Source: Candidatus Nanopelagicales bacterium
Lineage (GTDB): Bacteria > Actinomycetota > Actinomycetes > S36-B12 > UBA10799
Length of the DNA: 32,089 nt
Direction: 5' to 3'
Assembly (NCBI GenBank): GCA_030157755.1
Contig: JAOAUD010000013.1
Span: 1 to 32,089 of the forward strand
Shown: in pieces, positions 8,392-17,766 of the stretch
Position numbering within the stretch: position 1 is the stretch's first letter
Layout of the letters: every line of letters begins with the position of its first letter
The notes under the pieces: model-generated
What the model was told of the DNA's origin: nothing
The model's input: only the letters and a program-made list of their open reading frames with translations
Databases searched by the model: none
Made by a program: the position numbers and the translations under genes

Positions 8392-9171
8392 CTACCCGCG
8401 CAGCCGACCGGCCAGCGCTACCGCGACCTGAAGAGCCCCAATCAACGCAACGACCAGCCCCATGCACGCGCCTAGCGTCGCCCAGGTTGAGACAGAAACT
8501 CCATAGGGGGCCAGTGCACACAGACCGAGGAAAACCGACACGATCACAATCCGCGTGGGCCTTTCGGAGATGCTGACAACACCCACCTCGCTAATCCCGG
8601 CGGCGCCCGCACGCGCCCGGGCGTACTCCTGCACAAAACCTACGAAGATCGTCAATGCAACCAGCAGTCCGGGTGCACCGAGAACCCACAATGAGCCGAG
8701 GAGCAATGCATCGCTGAATCGATCTGCGACTGAATCCAGCACGTAGCCCGCACGCGAGGTGCGACCACTGATAACCGCTACTGCGCCGTCGAGGTTGTCC
8801 AGCAGCCCTGTCACAACAGCAACCACCAACGCCGCCCACAGCCACACCGAACTCGCCGTCGCGACCCCACGCCACGCCAACAGCGGAACGACAGCTGCCA
8901 CGAGGACCCCGACGACCGTCACGCCGTTTGGCGACAACCCGATCGCCGTGAGCGGCTTGGCGCACCGGTACGCCATCGTGAGCCATCCACGGATAAGCCA
9001 CGAAGCCCTCGGGTCGACACCACCGTGGAGTGCAGACCACCGCTCGAAGTAGCCATCAAGGGAATCAACGGGTCGACCCCGGCCGAGGTCTGGGACGTCC
9101 GTCACCGATACGCCATTCGTTTCGCCGCTGCTAAGCGGACGCACCGAGCCCGAGATGCGCGTAGATCTCAC
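8392..9171 (-). CDS. CDP-alcohol phosphatidyltransferase family membrane protein
   Basis: DNLDGAVAVISGRTSRAGYVLDSVADR matches the D-x2-DG-x2-A-[R>V]-x8-G-x3-D-x3-D motif; multiple TM segments. Start uncertain (GTG near 9105-9111 possible, because 9171 overlaps the end of metF). Confidence 0.82.
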   Translation of the reverse strand: MRSTRISGSVRPLSSGETNGVSVTDVPDLGRGRPVDSLDGYFERWSALHGGVDPRASWLIRGWLTMAYRCAKPLTAIGLSPNGVTVVGVLVAAVVPLLAWRGVATASSVWLWAALVVAVVTGLLDNLDGAVAVISGRTSRAGYVLDSVADRFSDALLLGSLWVLGAPGLLVALTIFVGFVQEYARARAGAAGISEVGVVSISERPTRIVIVSVFLGLCALAPYGVSVSTWATLGACMGLVVALIGALQVAVALAGRLRG

Positions 9172-10009
9172 GTGTTGCCGTTGACCGGTTCAATGTGTAG
9201 AAATGCAATCCGGGTGCACCGCCATCAAGCAACTCCCGACACAGCTCACTGGCTTTCTCGATCCCGAGCGCACGCACGTCGTCCTCGGCAACTGCTGCGA
9301 ACTCCGCCGCAATGTCCACTGGAAAATCGGCACCGGACAGCGCAGCAAATCGTGTGATCTGAGCCAGGTTGGTGACGGGCATGATGCCGGGAATGATTGG
9401 GATCTCGACGCCAACGGCTTGGGCTCTGGCGACCAGTTCGAAGTATGCCTCAGACTTGAAGAAGAACTGAGAGATCGCGAACTCAGCGCCCGCATCCTGT
9501 TTCGCTTTGAGAACCTGAACATCGATGTCGTGTGAACCCGATGCCGGGTGCGGATCAGGGAACGCCGCGACTCCAACACAGAACTCACCACCATCACGAA
9601 CAAGGGACACCAACTCGCTTGCGTAATTGAGTCCACCTTCGTGAGCAATCCACTCGCCTCCAGGGCCGCCCGGCGGATCCCCTCGCAGCGCGAGGACGTT
9701 GTGGACACCAGCTTCGGCGTACTCGGAGATCACTGCCCGCAGTTCGGCGTCGGTTGCCCCCACACAGGTCAGATGCCCAACGGGCACCATGGACGTTTCG
9801 CGCGCGATCCGGCCCGTAATCGCAACAGTGCGATCGCGCGTTGTTCCACCTGCGCCGTATGTCACCGATACGAAGGTTGGCGCTAGTGGCTCAAGTTCCC
9901 CAAGAGCCGCCCACAGTGCTTGCTCCCCCGCGTCGGTCTTAGGCGGGAAGAATTCAAACGAGAACGACTGCGAACCTGTCTTGAGCAGGTCACCCACACG
10001 AACTGGCAT
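9131..10009 (-). CDS. metF: 5,10-methylenetetrahydrofolate reductase
   Basis: SFEFFPPKTDAGEQALW, FVSVTYGAGGTTRDRT, HLTCVGAT, VLALRGDPP, GAEFAISQFFF, IPIIPGIMPVTN are MetF hallmarks. Confidence 0.95.
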   Translation of the reverse strand: MPVRVGDLLKTGSQSFSFEFFPPKTDAGEQALWAALGELEPLAPTFVSVTYGAGGTTRDRTVAITGRIARETSMVPVGHLTCVGATDAELRAVISEYAEAGVHNVLALRGDPPGGPGGEWIAHEGGLNYASELVSLVRDGGEFCVGVAAFPDPHPASGSHDIDVQVLKAKQDAGAEFAISQFFFKSEAYFELVARAQAVGVEIPIIPGIMPVTNLAQITRFAALSGADFPVDIAAEFAAVAEDDVRALGIEKASELCRELLDGGAPGLHFYTLNRSTATREIYAHLGLGASA

Positions 10010-10100
10010 AACGGCAGGGTAATGCCCAATGGGTGTCCGGCCTCACAGCACCGACCGCCGCCGTGTCTGATACGAACACCAGACCTCTTACAGTGAGGGG

Positions 10101-11174
10101 GTGGCGACACCAGAATCCCCCTTTGACGTCGAGGACGTGCGGGCACGGGTGTCGCTCACCCTTTCCGAATACGTCGAGCTGCAACTTCCGACACTGCGCG
10201 AGATCAGCAGCGACGTAGTCGTACTGCACGAACTCCTCACCGCATTCACAACCGGGGGCAAACGACTGCGCGCGGTGCTGGCCTGGTGGGGATGGCGCGC
10301 TGCGGGAGGTGCAGACGATCAGGCGATGATCCGCGCTGCAACGTCATTGGAGTTACTCCAGGCGTGCGCGTTGATTCACGACGACGTCATGGACGGATCG
10401 GACACTCGCCGAGGCGCCCCTTCGATCCACCGCAGCCTTGAGGCCCTCCACGAGGACTCCCAATGGCGGGGTTCGGCAGAGAACTTCGGCCTCGCCGGAG
10501 CGATCTTGCTCGGCGACCTCTGCCTGTCGTGGTCGGACCAACTACTTTTCGAATCCGGTTTACCAGCGGTGGCACTCATCCGAACGAAGCCGATCTTCGA
10601 CGTCACCCGCACTGAACTAATGGCCGGGCAGTACCTGGATGTCGTCGAACAGGCCCGCGCGGACATTGATTCCGACCGTGCGCTGCTTGTGGCCCGCTAC
10701 AAATCTGCCAAGTACACCGTCGAGCGGCCGCTACACATCGGCGCAAGCCTCGCCGGGGCCCCGCCGAATCTCATCGCCACACTGTCGGCTTACGGGCTAC
10801 CGCTTGGAGAAGCGTTCCAATTGCGCGACGACGTCCTTGGCGTCTTCGGAGATCCGCAGACGACGGGAAAGCCTGCTGGTGACGATCTCAGGGAAGGCAA
10901 GCAGACCTACCTCATTGCCTCCGCGTTCCAGCGAGCGTCCGCAGCCCAGTGGGAACAACTGAACGCTGGTCTTGGTGACCCTGACCTCACGGCGGATGAC
11001 GTCGATCGGTTGCGCGACATCATCATCGAAACCGGGGCATTCGCCGAGACTGAAAAGCGCATCGAGACTGGTACCAACGAGGCCCTCGATGCTCTCGGAT
11101 CCTCGAACCTAGCCAATGGCGCCGGAGAGGTCCTCTCGGCGCTTGCGATCGCTGCAACCAAGCGGTCCACCTAG
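10101..11174 (+). CDS. crtE: Polyprenyl (probable geranylgeranyl) diphosphate synthase
   Basis: GTG start at 10101 with upstream GTGAGGGG SD-like sequence. First Asp-rich motif LIHDDVMDGSDTRRG; second motif QLRDDVLGVFGD; GDDLREGKQTYL. Confidence 0.85.
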   Translation: MATPESPFDVEDVRARVSLTLSEYVELQLPTLREISSDVVVLHELLTAFTTGGKRLRAVLAWWGWRAAGGADDQAMIRAATSLELLQACALIHDDVMDGSDTRRGAPSIHRSLEALHEDSQWRGSAENFGLAGAILLGDLCLSWSDQLLFESGLPAVALIRTKPIFDVTRTELMAGQYLDVVEQARADIDSDRALLVARYKSAKYTVERPLHIGASLAGAPPNLIATLSAYGLPLGEAFQLRDDVLGVFGDPQTTGKPAGDDLREGKQTYLIASAFQRASAAQWEQLNAGLGDPDLTADDVDRLRDIIIETGAFAETEKRIETGTNEALDALGSSNLANGAGEVLSALAIAATKRST

Positions 11175-11200
11175 TCGTTTCCAACAGAAGGTAGGCAGCC

Positions 11201-12667
11201 ATGAAGACTGTGCGCGGCAAGACCGATCACGTCGTGGTTGTCGGCGCGGGACTCGCAGGGATCGCAACCGCGATGCGCCTAGCTGCTGCGGGCCGACAAG
11301 TCACCGTTCTGGAACGTGAGTCGGTCCCCGGAGGTCGTGCGGGAATCTGGCAGTCGAACGGGCACCTGTTTGACACCGGGCCCACCGTCCTCACCATGCC
11401 GAACCTGATCGACGACGTCTTCGCAAGTCTTGGCGAACGCACCAGCGATTGGCTCGAGATGCAGCCAGTGTCACCGCTGTATCGAACGTATTACCCCGAC
11501 GGTTCTCGCCTTGACGTCCATTCGGACCCGCAACAGATGGCTGCCGAAATTGAGGCAGTCATCGGCCCGAACGAAGCGGCCGGATATTCGCGGTTCGTCG
11601 AGTACGTCAGCGAGCTCTACAAACTTGAGATGAACGATTTCATTGATCGAAACATCGATTCGCCATTCGATCTGCTCACCCCCAACCTTGCCAGGCTGAC
11701 CGCAATCGGCGGCTTCCGCCGATTAGCACCCAAGGTCAACGAATTCCTCAAGGATCCGCGCACCCAACGTGTGTTCTCGTTCCAGGCCATGTACGCGGGA
11801 ATGTCGCCATTCGACGCCCTGGCGATCTACGCCGTCATTGCGTATATGGATTCGGTCGCCGGGGTGTACTTCCCGAAAGGTGGGATGCACGCAGTTCCGG
11901 TCGCGATGGCGGCAGCGGCGGCGAAACATGGCGTGTCTTTCCGATACAACACCGAAGTCGCTTCAGTGGAAGTCCAAGGCGACCGTGCCAGCGCGGTCAT
12001 CACCAAAGACGGTGAACGAATCGAAGCAGACGTGGTGGTCCTCAATCCCGACCTGCCCATCGCCTACCGCGACCTGCTCGGGTATGAACCGTGGTCGATC
12101 CGCCGTTTGACCTACTCCCCCTCATGCGCCGTCCTGTTGGCCGGATCGACAGCCCGTTACAGCCAGATCGCTCACCACAACATCCACTTCGGTCGTTCCT
12201 GGAAGGGTGTGTTCAAGGAGCTGATCGATGATCAACAGATCATGAGTGACCCAAGCTTCTTCGTCACCAACTCGACTCACTCCGACCCGCAGCTGGCCCC
12301 GGACGGGCACGAGAACTACTACGTCCTGTTCCCGACCCCGAACAATCGATCCGCGATTGACTGGAAGACATTCGGCCCGCAGTACCGAGACCAAATGATC
12401 GAGACTCTCGAGGCCAACGGCTACATCGGTTTCGGAGACGCAATCACCACCGAACGCCTGACTACTCCGGCGGACTGGGAGGCTCAAGGGATGGCGGCCG
12501 GAGCTCCATTCGCTGCGAGTCACTCGTTCACGCAGACTGGGCCGTTTCGACCGCGGAATCTCTGGGGTGACAACGTGGTGTTTACCGGCTCCGGCACGAC
12601 CCCCGGCGTGGGAGTTCCGATGGTGTTGATTTCCGGGAAACTTGCAGCCCAACGAATTACTGGATGA
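11201..12667 (+). CDS. crtI: CrtI-type phytoene desaturase
   Basis: VVVVGAGLAGIATAMRLAAAGRQVTVLERESVPGGRAG, HLFDTGPTVLTMP, SPFDALAIYAVIAYMDSVAGVYFPKGGMHAVPVAMA; C-terminal VVFTGSGTTPGVGVPMVLISGKLAAQRI. Confidence 0.9.
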   Translation: MKTVRGKTDHVVVVGAGLAGIATAMRLAAAGRQVTVLERESVPGGRAGIWQSNGHLFDTGPTVLTMPNLIDDVFASLGERTSDWLEMQPVSPLYRTYYPDGSRLDVHSDPQQMAAEIEAVIGPNEAAGYSRFVEYVSELYKLEMNDFIDRNIDSPFDLLTPNLARLTAIGGFRRLAPKVNEFLKDPRTQRVFSFQAMYAGMSPFDALAIYAVIAYMDSVAGVYFPKGGMHAVPVAMAAAAAKHGVSFRYNTEVASVEVQGDRASAVITKDGERIEADVVVLNPDLPIAYRDLLGYEPWSIRRLTYSPSCAVLLAGSTARYSQIAHHNIHFGRSWKGVFKELIDDQQIMSDPSFFVTNSTHSDPQLAPDGHENYYVLFPTPNNRSAIDWKTFGPQYRDQMIETLEANGYIGFGDAITTERLTTPADWEAQGMAAGAPFAASHSFTQTGPFRPRNLWGDNVVFTGSGTTPGVGVPMVLISGKLAAQRITG

Positions 12668-12671
12668 CGAT

Positions 12672-13481
12672 GTGAGAACTAGCCAAGCTGAACAACCAAG
12701 AAGTTTCGCCTCCGCGTCAGTCCCCAAGAGGCTTGGGAACGGCGAGTGGGAACTGACGGCGGGGCCAGACTGGGCCCAAGGCCGCACGTTGTTCGGCGGC
12801 CTCGTCGGAGCGGCAGTCGCCGAGGCAATGACCGACCTCGTCCCGACCGACCTGTCATTGCGAACGCTGTCGATCTCTTTCGCCGGGCCAATCAGTCCTG
12901 GAAGCGCGCAGATCAACACGCACCTCGACAAGACGGGGACGGCCACGGCGTTTGCAGGCGCAACCGTTACTCAGGACGGCTCGATCCGAACGCGAGCCCA
13001 AGCGGTGTTTGCTCGCACAAGGGAGTCGACGATCGAAGTTCTTCCACCGACCCCGGAGATCGACACCAGTTTCGATGAATCACCCGTGATGCCGTACCTC
13101 GAAGGCATCGTTCCTGTCTGCATGCAGCATTTCGAAATCCGCTGGGGGCTCGGGGACTTCCCCTTCACCGGCTCGTCACGCGGCACGCTCGGCGGCTATT
13201 GCCGCCACCAGGAACCAGCGAGCGGGGTTGGAGCAGTCCTCGGCCTGCTGGACTGTTGGCCGCCTGCCGTGCTGCCGATGGCGACCGGTCCAACGGCTGC
13301 AAGCACCGTGAGTTGGACCGCCCATATCCTTCGCGACCCGCCTGCCGATCCTTCCGCCTGGTACACCTTTCGCTACGACACGGTGGCGGCAGAGCAGGGT
13401 TACGCAACGATCGTCGGCACGCTGAGCTGCGACGGCGAAGCTATTGCTTGGAGCGAACAGCTAGCAGCTGTCTACGCCTGA
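12672..13481 (+). CDS. Acyl-CoA thioesterase family protein (double hotdog, TesB-like)
   Basis: GPDWAQGRTLFGGLVGAAVAEAM, LRTLSISFAGPISPGSAQINTHLDKTGTATAFAGATVTQDGSIRTRAQAVFA. In-frame GTG at 12672, 4 nt after the crtI TGA; the ORF-track start at 12642 overlaps crtI. Confidence 0.72.
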   Translation: MRTSQAEQPRSFASASVPKRLGNGEWELTAGPDWAQGRTLFGGLVGAAVAEAMTDLVPTDLSLRTLSISFAGPISPGSAQINTHLDKTGTATAFAGATVTQDGSIRTRAQAVFARTRESTIEVLPPTPEIDTSFDESPVMPYLEGIVPVCMQHFEIRWGLGDFPFTGSSRGTLGGYCRHQEPASGVGAVLGLLDCWPPAVLPMATGPTAASTVSWTAHILRDPPADPSAWYTFRYDTVAAEQGYATIVGTLSCDGEAIAWSEQLAAVYA

Positions 13482-13505
13482 ACGAACACCACCACTCGGC
13501 AGTTG

Positions 13506-15731
13506 TCAGGCGGTTGGCTTCTCCGCCGACGCTGGCTCATCATCGGTCGTGATGTCGGCGATTTCCGCCGCTTCTTCCTCAGTTTCGATGTGAACCTCGG
13601 GCAGGATCTTCTGGAGCCACTTCGGCAGGTACCAGTTCGCGGAGCCCAGCACCGTCATGAGCGATGGCACCAAGACCAGGCGAATCACGAAGGCGTCGAG
13701 GGCAATTGCGACCGCCAAAGACAATCCGAACATCTTGATCGTGGTGTCATCACCGAAGACGAAGGAGATGAACACGCTGAACATGATTGCGGCGGCAGCA
13801 GCGACTACTCGTCCCGAACCGCCCAAGCCACGCCGAACCGCTGTCCGGTTGTCCTTGGTCCGAGTCCATTCCTCCTGCATTCGACTGACTAGGAACACCT
13901 GGTAGTCCATGGAGAGCCCGAACAGGATCGAGAAGAGCATGATCGGCAAGAAGGGCAGAATCGGCCCGGTCCCGGTCACCCCGAAGATGTCAGTCAGGTA
14001 TCCCCACTGGAACACGAACACAGTGATACCCAAGGCCGCACCAAAACTGAGCAGCGCCGTAGCTGCTGCCGTTAGCGGGATGACGAGTGAGCGGAACAAC
14101 AACACCAGTACCAGGAAGCCCAGTCCCACCACAACAGCGAGGAACAGCGGCAGTGCGTCGGCCAGAACCTGGCTGAAGTCATCCACCACTGCGGTCGAAC
14201 CACCAACGTAGGCGGTCAGTCCGGTGCCAGCAGTAGCCGTAGGAATCACGTTGGTCCGCAGGTTCTCCAGCAAGTCACTGGTTGCTTGATCCTGGGGCCC
14301 GGTCGTGGGTTGCACCTGGATGATCGCCGTGGTGCCGTCAGGAGTGACCGAAGGTGTGCCTGGAATAACCGGAGATGCAGTCGCAACCCCGGGTGTCTTC
14401 GCCAACTTTTGTGACAGCGCATTGGCTGCAGGAACCGAACCGGCGTTTGGCATCTCCACAACAACCAGGAACGGGCCGTTCGCACCGGCCCCGAATCCTT
14501 CGGTTGTGAGGTCATAGGCGATGCGAGTCGTGTTGCCCTCCGGGCGTCCACCGGCATCCGGGAAGCCAGAACGCATTCCGAACATGGGGATCGCCAAAAC
14601 GATCATGAAAAGAAGTGCCAGCGAGCCGTAGAGCCACGGACGCTTCTGCAAGGTGTCGCCGTACTTGGCGAAGCCCTTACCCTCGGGACTCGCCTTCGGC
14701 TTGCGTGCCCACGGCATCCTCCACGCGAACGCCTTGCGTCCAAGCAGCGACAGCACTGCCGGAAGCAGCGTCACTGCCGTGAACATCACCGTGATGACGG
14801 TGATGCCCGCGCCGATAGCTAGCCCATTCATGAAGCTCAGACGCAGGACGAAGAGGCCACCGAGCGCGATGACGACTGTCGTACCAGCGAACACAACTGC
14901 GCGCCCGGCCGTGTTGACGGCCTCGAGCGCGGCATCCTTGGGCTCGCGGCCGACCAGCACTGCCTGGCGATATCGGTTGATGACAAAGAGTGCGTAGTCA
15001 ATACCAACACCGAGACCGATCATTGCCGCCAGAGTCGGACCGAACGTCGCAATGTTGACGACATTCGCCGCCAGCGTGACCAGTGAAATACCGGCACTCA
15101 ATCCGATGAGCGCAGTCAGAATCGGCAGGCCCGCTGCAACGATCGAGCCAAACATGATCAGCAGAATGACGATCGCGACAAGGACGCCAATGCCCTCGCT
15201 CTTCGGGGGTTCACTGCTGGCGAAGTCAACGACCTGGCCGCCAACGCCAACCTTCAGCTCCGCTGTATTTGCGGCCTGAACGTCGCTAACGAGTTGTTTA
15301 ACGTCTGCCTGTGGGACCTCGTTGTCTGGCACTTTGAAGGTGACCTGCATTCGGCCAACCTCGCCATTCGGGCTGATCAAGCCGCGCTGGGCAGCGCCAG
15401 GGGTTGTGTACGGCGATTCAACAGCCGCTACCGAACCGATCTGTTTGACCTTTGCTTCGAGCTGGTCGATCGATGCCTTCACCGACGGCTGCTGGATGGT
15501 TCCAGTTTCAGGCGAGAACAGAATGTTGGCGTTGGCGTTGCTTGCCAGCCCGCCAAACTTCGCTTGCAGAACCTCCTGCGCTTTGGTCGACTCAGTGTCA
15601 GGCAGGCTGAACGAGTCGTTGTACGCGCCGGCGAACTTGCTCGCTCCGCCAAAGATGGCAATCAGGATGATGATCCAGGCGCCGATGGCGATCCATGGCT
15701 TCCGGACAGCAAACCGAGAAATCGGTCCCAT
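13506..15731 (-). CDS. MMPL-family (RND superfamily) transporter
   Basis: Start MGPISRFAVRKPWIAIGAWIIILIAIFGG at 15731 with upstream GAAGGA SD. Repeated TM bundles and GLGVGIDYALFVINRYR / LFGLSMDYQVFLVSRMQEEW motifs. Confidence 0.92.
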   Translation of the reverse strand: MGPISRFAVRKPWIAIGAWIIILIAIFGGASKFAGAYNDSFSLPDTESTKAQEVLQAKFGGLASNANANILFSPETGTIQQPSVKASIDQLEAKVKQIGSVAAVESPYTTPGAAQRGLISPNGEVGRMQVTFKVPDNEVPQADVKQLVSDVQAANTAELKVGVGGQVVDFASSEPPKSEGIGVLVAIVILLIMFGSIVAAGLPILTALIGLSAGISLVTLAANVVNIATFGPTLAAMIGLGVGIDYALFVINRYRQAVLVGREPKDAALEAVNTAGRAVVFAGTTVVIALGGLFVLRLSFMNGLAIGAGITVITVMFTAVTLLPAVLSLLGRKAFAWRMPWARKPKASPEGKGFAKYGDTLQKRPWLYGSLALLFMIVLAIPMFGMRSGFPDAGGRPEGNTTRIAYDLTTEGFGAGANGPFLVVVEMPNAGSVPAANALSQKLAKTPGVATASPVIPGTPSVTPDGTTAIIQVQPTTGPQDQATSDLLENLRTNVIPTATAGTGLTAYVGGSTAVVDDFSQVLADALPLFLAVVVGLGFLVLVLLFRSLVIPLTAAATALLSFGAALGITVFVFQWGYLTDIFGVTGTGPILPFLPIMLFSILFGLSMDYQVFLVSRMQEEWTRTKDNRTAVRRGLGGSGRVVAAAAAIMFSVFISFVFGDDTTIKMFGLSLAVAIALDAFVIRLVLVPSLMTVLGSANWYLPKWLQKILPEVHIETEEEAAEIADITTDDEPASAEKPTA

Positions 15732-15780
15732 GAGTTGTTTCCTTCGCAGAGGGAGGGCCTCGTTGGCCACCCAATGTTTA

Positions 15781-15800
15781 ACACAACGGTTCTGTGTCAA
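15781..15800 (-). promoter_or_regulatory. Candidate promoter/operator of the MMPL gene: TTGACA (15795-15800) and inverted repeat ACACA-N7-TGTGT (15781-15797)
   Basis: Minus-strand TTGACACAGAACCGTTGTGTTAAACATTGGG, ~50-70 bp upstream of the MMPL start. No clean -10 at 17 bp. Confidence 0.35.
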
Positions 15801-15993
15801 TAACACCGTGCGTCTGCTGGAGTATCCAGCGCCACATTTCGGTGCACCTGGCGGATTACTCCACGCTCCTGGGTTGGGCGAGCGGCAGTCGGCCCGGCTC
15901 ACTGTTGACCGAACCAGGCGAGGCCATGGCGAGGAGCTACGCGCCACCTATCGCGACTAGTCTGAAGTACCACGCTGATGACTCAGGAGTTCC

Positions 15994-16875
15994 ATGTCAG
16001 ACCACACGGCGCCAAACATGGCAACGGCCTTCGGCGATATTGGCTACCTCGACCGTGGGTCAGGGCCCCCAGTGCTGGTCATTCATGGGAGCCCGGGTGA
16101 CGCCGCACAGGGGTCACAACTTGGAGACTTCCTCGTTCGGGCGGGCTTTCGGGTCGTGAGCCCCTCTCGACCCGGATACCCCGGCACTGCCCTCACTGAC
16201 AAGAACGCGAGCATCGACGCCCAAGCAGACGCCCACGCAGCGTTGATGGATGGGCTTGGAATTGACCGGTTCTCTTTGATGTGTTGGTCGGGCGGTGGCC
16301 CCTCCACCTATCGATTGGCCGTTCGACACCCGGACCGGGTCCAAGCGCTCGTCACCCTCGCCGCAGTCAGTCAAGAGGACCACTGGCACGACTCATTCGT
16401 TGAACGCTTCGCATTCGAGACGAGGTTCGGCAATTGGCTACTTCGCCAGTACGCGCACATCGCGCCGAAGAGTTTCGTGTCAGCGACGCTTGCCGCTGAA
16501 GGCAAACTGTCCAGGCACCAACTCAAAGAACTGACTACCTCGGTGATGGCCAATCCGGACAAACGCGCGCTCATTCTGTCCATGGCCGATGGGGCGAGCC
16601 GGCTGCCACCACACCGAGACGGAATCAAAAATGACATGTCCAACTTCGCAGCAATCACGGACTTGGAACTGCGGAAGATCACGTGTCCAACTCTGCTGAT
16701 TCATGGCCGCAATGACCGGGACGTGCTGCCTGAGTACAGCGAGTTCGCAGCATCTCAAATTGCCAACGCCACCCTTGAATGGATGACGCCAGGGACGCAT
16801 GTGTGTGTCTACACCGAACCTGGTTCGCAGGCCGCTCAATCTCGAATCGCTGAGTTCTTCCGTACCAACGACTAA
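15994..16875 (+). CDS. Alpha/beta hydrolase
   Basis: VLVIHGSPGDAAQ (oxyanion HG), nucleophile elbow MCWSGGGPSTYRLA, IHGRNDRDVLPEY (acid), TPGTHVCVYTEP (His). Confidence 0.88.
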   Translation: MSDHTAPNMATAFGDIGYLDRGSGPPVLVIHGSPGDAAQGSQLGDFLVRAGFRVVSPSRPGYPGTALTDKNASIDAQADAHAALMDGLGIDRFSLMCWSGGGPSTYRLAVRHPDRVQALVTLAAVSQEDHWHDSFVERFAFETRFGNWLLRQYAHIAPKSFVSATLAAEGKLSRHQLKELTTSVMANPDKRALILSMADGASRLPPHRDGIKNDMSNFAAITDLELRKITCPTLLIHGRNDRDVLPEYSEFAASQIANATLEWMTPGTHVCVYTEPGSQAAQSRIAEFFRTND

Positions 16876-17606
16876 GTGGCGTCTGCGCCTTCTGCGGTCG
16901 CCGAATCGGCGAATCCGGCGCCGGTATGCGCACCGTCGCACAAGGGTTTTGTGTCCGAATGTCCACATCGACATAACGTGACCCGGTTGCGAGGCTCCAA
17001 CTGTGAACCATCGGCCAGGGTGATCGGTATCGAGCCGATGACCCAGAGCGGTCCATCATCGACGATCGCGATAGTCGGCTGCGTTTCGAGCTCGTGGATG
17101 TCGGCTTCATCTTCGAAGCGCACAGTCAACGCGCCCGAGGGGCACCGTTCAATCATTGACACGACGTTGCGACGCACATCGTCGTCATCGGTCTGATCAG
17201 CTTTCTTCCAGACGTTGCCTTCTTGCGAGAAACAGAACTTCGCGTGCATGCATAGGTGCCGGTTGTCCTTAATCACCATTCCAACGCCTCCGACAACGCT
17301 GGCGCCTTCGTCATACAGCTGCGGACATGAGTCATCTGCAACAAAACCTTGCCTATGGCTTCCATCGCAGAAAGGTTTGTTAGCGGACTCACCACACCGA
17401 CATAGCCACGTCTCTTCGTTGTGGGGTACCTCGCCAACGTGTTCCCAGGCGATGCCTGCACCCCGAGCGTTGCGAATGCTGCGTCGTCTCACGATCTTGA
17501 CGGGTCCTGAGACTTTGATCGGTCCGTTCTCAGTTATTTCAAGGGCGGCTCCGGACCCGACGGGAGCTGCGGACGCCGAGGAAGTAGTCCCGTTCGTGGT
17601 GTTCAC
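16872..17606 (-). CDS. Iron-sulfur protein with two CDGSH domains flanking a divergent 4Fe-4S mono-cluster domain
   Basis: CRCGESANKPFCDGSH and CRCGHSDTKPLCDGAH both match C-x-C-x2-S-x3-P-x-C-D-G-[SA]-H. Between them LCMHAKFCFSQ...VRRNVVSMIERCPSGAL, resembling the Fer4_19 family. Confidence 0.88.
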   Translation of the reverse strand: MNTTNGTTSSASAAPVGSGAALEITENGPIKVSGPVKIVRRRSIRNARGAGIAWEHVGEVPHNEETWLCRCGESANKPFCDGSHRQGFVADDSCPQLYDEGASVVGGVGMVIKDNRHLCMHAKFCFSQEGNVWKKADQTDDDDVRRNVVSMIERCPSGALTVRFEDEADIHELETQPTIAIVDDGPLWVIGSIPITLADGSQLEPRNRVTLCRCGHSDTKPLCDGAHTGAGFADSATAEGADAT

Positions 17607-17766
17607 CCGCCCACCCTAACGAGGCAGCGCTGTGAACAGCCAGCAGCAACTACACCGGACGCGGTCGAGAAAAATAGCGGGATGACCGAGTTTCGCAGGC
17701 TCCGGTCACGGTGGGGTGTGTGAATGAATGGTGCCGAGCGGCAATCAACTGTGCGAGGAGCTAGCG

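Noticed and set aside
10010-10100. Riboswitch upstream of metF
   Set aside because: The metF-crtE divergent gap is only ~90 bp and I saw no SAM- or B12-type conserved elements.
12122-12946. 274-aa minus-strand ORF over the crtI 3' end and thioesterase start
   Set aside because: It spans two well-supported plus-strand genes and has no recognisable domain.
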